Below are positions 35,601 through 46,222 of a stretch of DNA of 64,000 nucleotides, piece by piece. This DNA is from Saksenaea vasiformis B4078. Taxonomy: Eukaryota; Mucoromycota; Mucoromycetes; Mucorales; Saksenaeaceae. The stretch lies in the NCBI GenBank assembly GCA_000697055.1, contig JNDT01001820.1, forward strand, positions 1 to 64,000, given 5' to 3'. A program made the position numbers and the translations under genes. The notes below the pieces were generated by a model, which was not told the DNA's origin, made no database searches, and worked only from the letters and a program-made list of their open reading frames with translations. Position 1 is the first letter of the stretch; each line of letters begins with the position of its first letter.

Positions 35601-35726
35601 CAAAAAGCGCCGGACTGTAAAGATCAAGACAAGAGTGTTGTAATGTTGAGTATAAAAGCGTTGGATTGTAAAGATCAGGACAAGAGTGTCGCAATGTTGA
35701 GAGATGAGGACAAAAGCGGTGGAAAG
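35601..35726. repeat. Tandem repeat of about 52 bp, two and a half units
   Basis: The unit begins AAAAGCGYYGGAYTGTAAAG and continues ATCARGACAAGAGTGTYGYA with an ATGTTGAG end. Copies start at about 35602 and 35654, with a third partial unit (ACAAAAGCGGTGG) at about 35710. Two units are nearly identical, so the duplication is recent. Confidence 0.75.
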
Positions 35727-36260
35727 ACAAGAGAATAGGACAGAGTTGTCGTGTTCCTCTTTTTGTCATTTGGTTCTTCAATTTTTGAGGTCTCCTGATG
35801 GCCTGCCGCCTTTGACAGACTGAGAGAAAATACCAGTCCAACTAACAAAAAAAAATGATCTCAAGGATCAGATACTTCGCTACAGCAATAATACAAAAGA
35901 AAACGACAAAAACAAAATAAAATTGCCAGGATAGAAATTGTAACTATCTGAAAATGAAAGAAACCAAAAACTACAAAAAAAAAAAGAGAGAAAAAGAAGA
36001 TACAGCAGAAAAAGAAAGAAAGAAAAATGCAAGTTGTTAGGCCAACAGATATAACGATTGGTGTCAACTATCTTGTCCGGGGTCGGGAGAGAGTCCTTGA
36101 CATTGACTTTTCATGGGATGGCTGAACAAAGTAAGAGAAAATTACCAAATAATAGGAACAAAGTGACCAAAATTACTGTGCAAATGACCCAAATGGAGCG
36201 TATTTTTAGGTTTTTATGCAAGGCCTGAAATATTTGCTGGCTTTTCACCGTATATAACAT

Positions 36261-36331
36261 TCCTCAATGGTCCAGTGGTCAGGATTTCGGTCTCTCACAC
36301 CGACGGCCGGGGTTCGATTCCCCGTTGGGGA
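36261..36331 (+). tRNA. tRNA-Glu (anticodon CTC)
   Basis: A complete cloverleaf can be drawn. The acceptor stem TCCTCAA pairs with TTGGGGA (one T-G pair). The D arm contains AGTGGTCAGGAT. The anticodon arm TCGGT-CTCTCAC-ACCGA puts CTC at positions 34-36. The T arm is CGGGG-TTCGATT-CCCCG. There is no intron. A run of five T follows four bases downstream as the Pol III terminator, and a TATATAA lies about 10 bp upstream. Confidence 0.95.
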
Positions 36332-36335
36332 AAAC

Positions 36336-36340
36336 TTTTT
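36336..36340 (+). terminator. RNA polymerase III terminator of tRNA-Glu
   Basis: Five consecutive T begin five bases after the discriminator base, the standard Pol III stop signal. Confidence 0.8.
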
Positions 36341-36894
36341 ACTTCCCATTTTCTGGTAGCACAAAGTTTTCGACCAATCATATTTCAGTCCTGCATAAGG
36401 ACAATGTAGGCTTCTGTCCTTGTCGTTTTCATAATTGGGCCTTGCTCTGGGTTTTCTTCCTTTTTGCGTTTCAGGTCAAACCCACTGAGGAACGAAGGAT
36501 AACAGATAAGATACACTGTTTTATTGTTCTACGGTTAGGGGATATTTAGTGTGGCGAGTGCGATCTGAATACCAACAAGATAATAAAAATAACTACAAGA
36601 CGTCAACGCGTCGTTGCGCCACGATCTATGATGTAATGCCTAAAAATAATGTGGCGCGAGAATTGACAGTGTTGCTGAGAGTTGTTCAGTGTTTGGTTGC
36701 TCTTGATGCGAACTCCGTTCGTCGACACGCACGACATCCTTATACGTTGGGAGATGGTTAGACTTCCCCGCGGAACGTAATTCATTTTACTTTAATTTGG
36801 GCCTGGATAACCTGACCTTTGCATTGAGTTTATGTAGTGACGGTTTCCCACCTGCCACCTCCGCCGCGGTGGTAGGTTACCATTGTTAAGTGGC

Positions 36895-37010
36895 TACGCT
36901 CTTCGGGAATAAGTAATCTGTAAATTGACATCAAAATATCTTCCATTTACTAACATGAATACATTTCTATCCTGCTTTAATAGTTTTTGCTTTCATTTGG
37001 AGGCTAAGAT
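36895..37010 (+). repeat. Dispersed repeat, copy 3 (partial)
   Basis: The segment from CTTCGGGAATAAGTAATC through CTTCCATTTACTAACATGAA to TTGCTTTCATTTGGAG aligns with the donor-and-intron part of copies 1 and 2 (TTCGGGGGGTAAGTG; CTTTCATTTACTAACCATGAA; GCGTTCACTGGAG). It begins about where the presequence-like exon ends and lacks the MEEYD half. The GT of the donor is replaced by AATAAG. Confidence 0.5.
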
Positions 37011-38065
37011 CAATCATTTCCAACATTTACCTTTATTTCCCCTTTTCTGTTCAGCTTCTATATCTTTTTTTTTTGTTTTACCGAATTGATTACATCGTTT
37101 AGACGATCTAAAAATATAAATGTCAGAAAGCAATTGAAAAAAAGATTGTTGTCTCACGGTTTACTGTTGTTTTATCTATATTGTCCACTACAATTGTCTT
37201 TCCTTCTCCTGGCCATTTAATTCCCAGATCAGCGTACGGCAACGACATTTTTGTCCTTATTTTTGTCCTTATTTTTGTCGCGGTCGCCGGACCGGCAAGA
37301 ACTATATTTATCTTTGCTCTTGTCTCCTCAAATATGCGCCTGAAAGGGTCATACTAAAATAATCCTGTTTCTAAAGCCACAAAAGAGCTGGTTACCAACG
37401 GCCACTAAAGGGTAATCGCAAAATCTTCATTCTTGCACTTTTTTCTATGTTCTTCTTTGATACGATCTGTTCGCGTATCGCTAGCACTTCAAAATGGAAG
37501 CGCGAACCTTGCCAGTCGGAACCTAGCATGACAGACCCAGTCTTCTTCCAAATCAGTTAAAACAGAATCAATTGGTCAAACTCACAGGGAATCGAAATAC
37601 AGCAAGCTAATGATCCGGAAAAAAAAGACCTCTTAAAGTACATTTCGTCATTTACACACTATGGTTAACAGAAGCGAAGGAGTTTTACAGGTAATTCAAT
37701 ACGGTATTGACCACCGCAGGCTCTTCGAGGGCCTTACATTGTGCAGACCATCCAGCTGTCTGCTAATGCATGAGGCAATTTGTATGCTACCGCGGAGATA
37801 GCCAATGGTCTCGAGATATTGCTAGGTGTCCCGCCCGATTTGAAGGTTTGTCATAAATGCAATACCTAACTAAATATACTAATCACTGCGCAAAGACGCT
37901 ATTCCAGGTCAAGAACAAGGCTTGCCTTAATGATTATTTCAATTGTACAGCATAAATGTCTAACATGATCATCTAAGATCACAAGTGTGCGTGATATAGT
38001 ATACCTAACCACTTCATTAATTTGTCACAAATTGCATTTATTATTTTTACTTATGTCTATCAAAA
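37011..38065. other. Gene-free stretch
   Basis: No supported gene. A 12-bp tandem repeat, ATTTTTGTCCTT, occurs almost three times at 37248-37279. The rest shows no structure I can support. Confidence 0.5.
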
Positions 38066-38271
38066 TTAAGCCAACCATTCTACACGAGTGTAGGCGTACA
38101 CAGAGAAGTAGAGTTGGGAGAAACTAAGCCAGTACAGATCATGGCACACAGGGACTGGTTGCAAGCAACCTCGGGCAGGCTGGTCGTCAAATACGTCATT
38201 TGCAGGATGCCGGAATAGGGCAGTCGAACTGTCATTATTAGCATCCACTTGATCACCCACGGGCCTGCGCT

Positions 38272-39499
38272 TCAGATGTTGTTCTGCACCTTTGCCATCC
38301 GTTTCTTGCGACGGTGGTCGCGATATTGTTGACATCGGTGACCTTCTTCATAATGGACGTGGCAATATATACACTTGCCTTCGCGAAGGAGCCTGACACG
38401 CATGTCATCCGAGCTTTCACTTCGATGGGACCTATCAGATGAATAGCCATCACTTCTGCTCTGCTGGATCTCGCTTCGGAAGTATGGCTCCCTCAGGCGC
38501 TGATGTCGGTGCTCCTGACGGCTACTATCAGCGGTTCGTGCCTTATGGCGGGCACTGGAAGCCTGATAAGTACTATCACCAACGTTTTCCCATGATCGCT
38601 GGTGACTGTTGGTAGCGACAAGTAAGGCAATATCCTTAAGGTCGTTAAAACATTTGGGTAAAGTATCGTTTTGCGATGACCAAGTAGTCTTGACCTTCTC
38701 CATCAAATCCGACGGCAGTGAAGCTAAAAACTGCCAAGCCAAACTGTCACAATCAGGAAGTTGAGCTTCCTTTACTGCATTTACAAATCGCTTGACATAA
38801 TCCACGATATGCTCGTCGGGACGCATCTTCATGCTGTATACACGGAGAGCCAATACAATCCGTGGAACGGTCGCTTCAACGGGTCTTTCAGTGTGTGCTT
38901 GTACCAGGTGCTGTGAGTGAGATGAATCAGTAGCGGGAGACAGTTGTTCTATACGAAATAGTGTCGGTATTACGAGCGTAAAGGACCCTCCCACGCTTAC
39001 GTGATCGTTTCTCAGATGATTCAGAGATCTCCCGTTCCGTATCCATGGTCTTTGCAGAAGCCGTTCCATTTGAGAGGATACTTTTGGAAGAGAGACGCGA
39101 AGTGGTCGATGCAGCGGTAGTATCTCTCTTGTTGCTTTGTACATTCACTGAATCACAGTACTCTTTTATCAGCCTTCTCGTTAACATCTTCAGCCACTGA
39201 TGAATCTTATCAATCTCGTTCCGCCGTTGCATTTCTTCCGGACTATGAAGATCGAAACGATTTGTGTCTTGAAGGGATAGCTGATTCAGTCTTTCCTTAT
39301 ACATTGAGATCCGATTGTGAAGAGCAACAACACCAGGCGGCATGGGCGAGAGGGGTACGGTTGGTGACGACTGAGCGGTAGACGCAGGCAGCAGGGCAGG
39401 CGTTAAGGGAAACTGCATTGGATCTCGGGAAGCGGCTATGGACGATGTTGTAGCTTGTACGTTGCGAAACTTCAGATCTTTGTTGTTAACAGCGTCCAT
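38272..39499 (-). pseudogene. Ty3/Gypsy-like gag gene or remnant, no pol
   Basis: Two overlapping frames read as one gag-like polyprotein. Frame A (39499-38927) encodes a Ser/Thr/Pro-rich N-terminus and a helical part (RISMYKERLNQLSLQD). Frame B (open 39144-38272) encodes a retrotransposon-gag segment (DEHIVDYVKRFVNAVKEAQL; LAWQFLASLPSDLMEKV) and a C-terminal zinc-knuckle-like CIYCHVHYEEGHRC, of the C-x2-C...G-H-x-C type common in Gypsy gags. The switch between frames falls near 38950; no intron with consensus ends joins them in phase. No protease, reverse transcriptase, integrase or long terminal repeats are visible within 5 kb. It is either a decayed solo gag or a captured gag with a frameshift. 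Confidence 0.6.
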
Positions 39500-39988
39500 G
39501 TTGAAGTGCGATATTCAAAAAAAGAAAAACTGTGAAGATATAAGAGTCAGTTACCAGTGGTTCCTGATCGACGGAGCTACAATGGGGACTTTTACATCAC
39601 TCAGAGTGGATATGATTTTTAAAATGGAATTGAGACACAGTCAACCTAATGCCCATGATTGCTATACAAAAGCCTCTTCCATCATTTTTTATTTATTTAA
39701 TTAAATTGACAGTTGTCCAGTTGAACGCTAGTGCCAAAAAGATAAGGATGATAGCCGATGTAGCGAGAAAGCAAATATTTCGTTCTAATCTGTCTGTATT
39801 GAGATTTTTTATTTTTGCAACGTAACATGATAGGGAAGATTGGTAAAGGGTAAGGTTGGGAACAAAAAAAAAAAGGAATCAGTGCCAAACGTTACGTTAA
39901 AGCATGATGACTTAATATAGAACAGTAGGTGCTGATAGACAGGATTGCTAAACGTGGAGGAAAGTCTAATGTTCATGATTGTCAGATA
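39500..39988. other. Intergenic stretch
   Basis: About 490 bp between the gag-like remnant and the Sec6 stop. AT-rich with short A runs; no gene or repeat is supported. Confidence 0.5.
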
Positions 39989-42276
39989 TCACCATTTGAT
40001 TCGACTAAAGATGGTTGGTGGGGTGCTTGCATCGGGCTCGTATTCTCTCGCTTTCGCCTTGATACCTTCCATAATGTCCTTCAGCGCCGCCTTGTCCAAA
40101 TCATCTCTTTTACTCAAGATATCCTCGACAAATGCCAAAGGCACGTCGGGATATGCTTGTCGTAAAGAATAGTAGTCCACAAAGATCATACGCCTATTGC
40201 TCTCTAACAGGATATGCACCTTTTCAATCACATCGAATCGTTCCTCCAATTCTTCCACTGGCACGTATTTGGCAAAAAAGTTAAACGATAGTCGTACGTC
40301 TTCTTGAATCTTGGTTAAACAAGTGCTCATTCGGAATTTTGCATTCTTGTGCCGCATTGCCTCCAAATACAAAGTGAGGAATCTATCGAGCATATCATTC
40401 ACCAATTTCTCAAACAGAAACTCGTTCAGATGCGCAAAATCGGTGCAATAATCCTTCAATGTTTCGATAACGGAAGCCATCAAAGGTTTTTCGTACCATA
40501 TGGATGTAAATAAACCATCAAATGCGAATTTGATATCATTAAAAGTAACCTCTAGTAAGGCTTCGCGTGCACTCGCTGCGACCTGGAGATACCCATCCAC
40601 ACATGTTGACAACTTATCCTCGACATGCTGTTTGTATCTGGATTCCACCAACGGTATGACCCGTTTCAAAATATCTTCAGCCGCGTCGGAACATCTTATC
40701 TGATCGTTTGCCAATGCCATGACGTACTCCAGAAAACCTATAGGCACCTCCTTGGGCGTTTCCAACTGTTTCCGCAATTCAGTATGCAGTAATCGTTTCC
40801 AGAAACTTTGTGAATCTTTCATCACTTTCTGGCACTCGCATACAACAAGATACAGAAGCTTTCCTTGATTTGCTTCCTCAGCAACATCGATTTGCTGGTT
40901 GATAATCCTGAACATGTGAATCGCTCCTTCCATGCAATACTGGCCGTCCGTGATCTCCGGCGGATTCTCGCGCGTTACGAAGTCGCGTGATTCAGATGAC
41001 ATCAAGTTCGACGTCCATTGCGCTAGTCTGCTCTTAACTAACTTCAAGCATTCGTTTACGAGCGTTTGTTCTTGACCATCCAATAATTGTGGCTCCAGTA
41101 ATTCCTCTGTAACGCCCAAGCGCGTGCTCATCGTCGTGTAATAATCACGTACAAATCTTAAAAGTCGTAGAATGGTACCAACATCCAGATCATGGTTAAC
41201 CATCTGGTTCAGCAGATCGTATGTGTGGCGATGATATGCTAAGACAAATACTGGAAAGATTTTGTACTTTTTCGGAAATGCAGGGACCAAACGATCGAAC
41301 ACCAACTCGAGATCGTTGAAAATGAAATCAGTATCATCCAACGCACTGACCCATTCATTTCTATCCCTGTAACTTGAAAATCGTTGTTCAAAACTCTCTG
41401 AGATTGCATGGTGTAGTTGCTCGAAAAACTCGACTCGATACGACTTGATTGTTCGTGGGTTTCCTTCCGCTAATCGCCATTTTTTATGCCCTTGAATATC
41501 CTGATGACTGGTTTGTGCTTGTCTAGCTGCTAGTGCCTTTTCATCTGCTCTTTCTTCACACTCTATAATCTTGGCTAATTTTACAATGGTGGAAACACGG
41601 TCTTCTTCAACAAGCGCTAAGAGGTTGCGAGCTAACCGCCATAAGTGCTGCGTGAAATCGTCCGACAAAACATCTACTCGCCGAAAATATGTTTTCAAGG
41701 TGATCAGAACATCATGAGGTGAATCCCGTGCTTGATGCATTGTCTGATCGCGGAATTCCTCAAGTTTGAATAGATGATAGTGTACGCGCAAGAGATCATC
41801 GTGTGATGAGAAGATGTCTTCCTGCATCGGTCTCAACATTTGCTCAATCACTTGGAGTCGCTGGTATAGCGCTTGGAATGCTTTGACTTTTTCTTGAGTT
41901 GCGACAAAGTTTTGATGCACTTGAGAGATCTAGCAGGAGGAGCAAGGGCGTAAGAGAAGTCATTGAACATACTACATCGTACCTTGTTGATACGGGGGAA
42001 ATCTTGAATCATGGATTGTGCATCACAGCATAGTTTATCGATGCGTCGCATGTTACCCTTAACTCGTTCATTATTCTGCCGTGATAATGTCAATGTCTCC
42101 AGTCCTTCTTGAACGTTGTCGAGTTGTGTTTGAACCCCTGTGTTGAGCTGCGCATCGATCGACGCCTTTTCCTTTGCTAATTTTCGAGCTAGCGGGCCAA
42201 CTTTGGTGCTTAAATCGTCCGGATGTTTCAGTAATTCGGCAAGTTTGGCCACTGCCACTTCTCTTGCGTCCTCCAT
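39989..42276 (-). CDS. SEC6: Exocyst complex component Sec6
   Basis: Subunit of the eight-protein exocyst that tethers secretory vesicles to the plasma membrane. Two minus exons, 42276-41983 and 41929-39989, join in phase to 744 aa, close to other fungal Sec6 proteins. The N-terminal exon is a predicted coiled coil (EDAREVAVAKLAELLKHPDD; GNMRRIDKLCCDAQSMI). The long second exon carries the helical-rod region with family landmarks, HQARDSPHDVLITLKTYF, MEGAIHMFRIINQQIDV, LWRLARNLLAL and a C-terminal KFRMSTCLTKIQEDVRLSFN. There is no signal peptide or membrane segment. The start is the first Met in frame after a stop. Confidence 0.93.
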
Positions 42277-42935
42277 CTGCTTGTTAAGTCAGAGAAAGGA
42301 GAAAGCATGTGCAACGGCTTATTGCATACGTATTTTCGCCGCTTGAAAATTATTTCCTGTTGTTGCATATGAAACCCTGCATCATTCAGACCCTATCACT
42401 TTGCCAACAGTATCGACGAAAGCTTCAATGAAAAAAAAAACCGGAAATAACACTCGACATGGAAAAAGATATTGTTGAAATGCAAGTATGGATTCTGAAT
42501 AAATTACTCTGTTTGGGTTACGAAGCAGCGTCTCGTAATGAGTGGTTTTCCCTCTCTGTAATGTAAAGTGCGTCATGCCATACGTATTGAGCCACACATC
42601 CAACATGAGTCATGCAGCGATATATATTCGGTAACTTTTCAAAGACGTGACTAGGAGCGAGGCATTTCTGCCATCCAGGCAGCGTTTCGTATTTCTATTT
42701 TTACAGTGCACCCAGGAACCGAAGACTTCATAGAGTCTAAGTGAGTCCAGTCTTCAGAACTGATACTACGGGTCAACCATCACAATAGCGCTCTCAATGG
42801 AAATGGATGTTAATCGTTTGAAAGATTGCATTCTTCTCAATGATAACTCTGTGCTGACAGTTGAACCTCCTGCAACGCAGAAACGAAACTTGAATGTTCG
42901 CGTGTTTAAATAACGATATTTATGTAGTTTCTATT
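42277..42935. other. Intergenic stretch upstream of SEC6
   Basis: About 660 bp holding the SEC6 promoter and the 3' flank of the hydrolase gene. No TATA box is obvious and no further gene is supported. Confidence 0.5.
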
Positions 42936-45083
42936 CTAAAATAGTCCGTCCACAATCTGTTGCTTTCGACGATGAATCATATCCTTTTCATTTGTCATCA
43001 GTTCAACTGCATGGCGCTGAATAGGTGCGTTCACCGGTGAATTTGACACGTCGCTGGCCATTTCCTGAATCCAGTTTCCAATTGCCCTGGCTGCTTGTGG
43101 AGCCTCAGGAAGGAAAGCCATCATCTGCAAAAATGCATGACTAATGCCTTGCAGAAATTCAACTCGTACTTCATCATCATTGGCTTGAAATTGCCGCTTT
43201 GCTTGGCGAATACGACCAGCAAAGATGACGGTGTCATCAACGAATGGATCCTTTTCGCCACAAATCATATAGGTCTTTGGAAACTGGGCCAGCAACTCTA
43301 GAGGCGCTACTACAGGCGACAGTAGGTAATCCGACTCGAAGTCAGGATAATTATGCGGTCCGAGGTACACTGTTAGATAGTACATGAGTAAGCAAGAAAG
43401 CAAGACAACACGTTATAACTTTCATACTTATAGCCATTGCACGCATCTGTACTCATGTATTAGCTGTAAAGAACAATATGTAAACCATGAAGTACTTACC
43501 AAGTCGGGGGAGATGATACGATCGTTAAAGAAACCCATTCGACTCGTCATTGCTAGGCGAGATGAAGCCCAAGCGCTTTTGTCCATTTGTGGCCATTGTT
43601 GTACACGATCGCCAATTGGTTTGGCGCGGTTATCTCTTCGTCTTCTTCCACGATCACCCAACACGCGCTGCAACAAACTTGGTTTATTAATATCCGGGAC
43701 AACACTCAAAGGGCTGGCGTGGCTAAAATGATCTTTAGCTTCCCACAATCCTTCAAGCGACCCAGAGCGGAAGAGTTTTGTTGTCGATTGCGCGCGAATG
43801 AGGGACAGTTGTGCAGGTGACATCCAGCAGGACATTTCAAAGTCAAGAGCAGGGTAGATCAATATCAAGCCAACGGGGACAGGAATAGGTGTATCCATCA
43901 CTGGTTCGTGGCCAGCCAACACATAGGATGAACCATCAGTGTTACCGTCCCTTAGTTGCTGGTTATGCGCAATAATCTTGAGAGTCACTGCTGCAGAAAC
44001 ATTTCCACCGCTAGAACAACCATGTGTCAGCATTCTGTAAGTATGTAAACGAGGTAACAAAAGCTTACGCAGAATCTCCTGTCACAATGATATTCAAGTT
44101 ACGATCGCCTGAAAGACCGAGGACCTTGCCACGACTCTCTATCAATGCTACATAAAGATCAAAGCACTCTTCAATTGGCCACGGATAGGGGTATTCAGGG
44201 GCTTTTTTGTAGTTCACGCTACAAACGGGTAAGCCAGTTTGTTTAGCCCATGCTGCCAGAGCATCTTCATGACATGGAGGTGGCATAGATACAAATCCAC
44301 CACCGGGGAATTGCAGCAAAATGGTGTCGTGTTTAGCTAGGGTATCAGGCGCTTCGGTATAATAAAAATACAGTTCCACGGGTGGCAAATGGCGGCGGTG
44401 TTCGGGTCGTTCAACAGACAAAATTTTCCGGATGGTAAACCGTGGTCTTAATAGTTTGGATGCAAATGCCAATATCGGGTTTGCGGCAGCTTTCTCCCAG
44501 GAGACACGCATTTGTTCGACCGACATGGTTGCTCGGACCCGTCTGACCTTCTCTTCAGCTGCATCAGCAAATACCAAATAATAAAGGGAAAATAAGACGG
44601 AGCAAACGTGCCGTAACCATGCCGGTTTTAATGGCATCGCAGTAAAAAACCCCGCATCCAGAGCTGTCAAGATCCATGTCGCACGATAGAAGCTGCGTTT
44701 GTACTACGGTTGTACGTTAAAAAGTCACGAAGGACAAGCAAGGTTTTACCAATCGAGCCAAAGGCTCAGGCGCTAAGATCCAAATTAGGAACGTTTACGA
44801 AATTGAACATAAATACCAACCATTAAGACCGACAAGATGAAAAAGGTTCTGTAAAAAGAAATACGCCATCCATGAGCCCAGAGCAATCTTCCAAGGATCA
44901 CTTCCAACTGACGATCGATTACTACGAAGTCAGACAGTTTAAAAATAAGCTAGTAAAACTACCTGACAGCTTATTCAACCGTTGTGCTATACGTGGCAGC
45001 TGATATGTCTTTCCTTTACGTAAGACCCATAATCTAAAGAAGGATGATAAACGTGTTGGCTTCGTTTCCCTCCCGGTTGACAT
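42936..45083 (-). CDS. HSL-type alpha/beta hydrolase (lipase/esterase)
   Basis: Carboxylesterase of the hormone-sensitive-lipase family; the substrate is unknown, with acylglycerols or sterol esters possible. Six minus exons, 45083-44963, 44907-44817, 44692-44069, 44010-43500, 43446-43428 and 43369-42936, join in phase to 599 aa. The oxyanion motif reads QFPGGGFVSMPPPCHEDALA (a G-rich variant of HGGG). The nucleophile Ser is in GDSAGGN, split by an intron. The acid is in CGEKDPFVDDTV and the His in QGISHAF. The N-terminus has hydrophobic stretches, suggesting lipid or membrane contact. The fifth exon is 19 nt and restores MRAMAIMYLGPHNYPDF; without it the frame fails. The start, MSTGRETKPTRL, is the first Met of the open frame. 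The first intron junctions (44963/44907 and 44817/44692) are frame-based and less certain. Confidence 0.85.
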
Positions 45084-46222
45084 CTGTTACCCTGCAAGCA
45101 GCGTCAATATAGCTTGGGTTCGTTTCCAATTTGCAGAAGGCCTCCCCACTAAGTGATCTAACATGGATAACACAAAGAAAAGCAATCGCTAAGAAAACGG
45201 GAAGAGATAAAGGGAGGAAAAGGCGGAGATGCCCCACAAACATGTAAACTTTTTTCACGTGCAAAAACCAAGGCCAAAAACTTCACGTGGACAAGTATGA
45301 ATTGTGCCTTTTTGGAGCTCCGAATTTTTTATCCTATGGTTTCGCGCGTCCATAGACGTTAGTTCCACATGCTCAGTATCTGGTTCCTGCTGCTCAAGGC
45401 TTAATCTTGCGCTTCCCATATGACAAACAATACTGACTTCTTTGATTCGTGTGATCTACTTATCAAAAAGTCATACATTTAAATCAAAATTTGAAGAAGA
45501 GAAACAGATAGCTTCCTAGACAGTACGTACTTGTTTCTACCACTTGAAATTGTTGTAAATATAAATTTGCCTGGATGCTTGTATGCCCACAAGCACACAG
45601 CAAGACTAAACTTGTAATTTTTAAATCGAGATTTGCGCTATGTCTACTCTGCAATCGAGAACGGACTTTTTGCTGAATTGATATCCTTTGGCCCAATGTA
45701 TAGCAGTGACAAACTGGCATGTCCACAATGTAGCTAAATTAGAGAACACTTTTATGTGGAGCTTTTGTCTCGCTCGATTCAACACCTTAGGAAACAGAGT
45801 CAATGCTGCAAAAATGCGGTGTATGTGTGCATCTGCCATTAAAAATGGAGTGTATAAAACAATATAAAGTAAAATGTTAGAAACATGCCAAATGCGATAT
45901 TCCATTATCATGATACATACTACTCCTGCACTCACACTTTCAGCAATCAAAGTTCGGAATCCGGGATTTCCTTATTTATCATTTTTGAGATGATGATTTC
46001 TATATTCTAAGGACAGGTACATTGGAATGATAAACAAACGTTTGCGTGTAAAAATGACTGAACATTTTCGTGTAGACTTGGCGTTGCAAAGTGAAGCATA
46101 ACAGTGTGGTGGGTGAAACCACCGGCTGCCCCACTGGATCACTGAGCACCAATTGACAGTGGCTTAGACATTGGCATGGTAGAAGCTGGGCTGGCCGCGT
46201 GCAAGGTACTCAGTCCTAGGAC
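45084..46222. other. Intergenic stretch between divergent genes
   Basis: About 1.1 kb with the promoters of the hydrolase (-) and the DNA ligase (+). A 109-codon minus frame (45950-45621) has no family resemblance and is not called. Nothing else is supported. Confidence 0.5.

Larger units (their letters stand above)
33764..36260. other. Gene-poor stretch with minisatellites
   Basis: No gene is supported. The stretch contains a short perfect palindrome, CCCCTCCTTAAGGGG-like, near 33986; a hairpin at 34729-34758 (TTCAAAGTTG / CAACTTTGAA); and two tandem repeats listed separately. A-rich and T-rich low-complexity DNA fills 35840-36030. Confidence 0.5.

Noticed and set aside
37248..37279. ATTTTTGTCCTT tandem repeat as a special finding
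   Set aside because: Fewer than three units and simple in composition; noted only in the stretch description.
45621..45950. 109-codon minus frame between the hydrolase and the ligase
   Set aside because: No recognisable domain, and its place in a divergent promoter region makes a gene unlikely.
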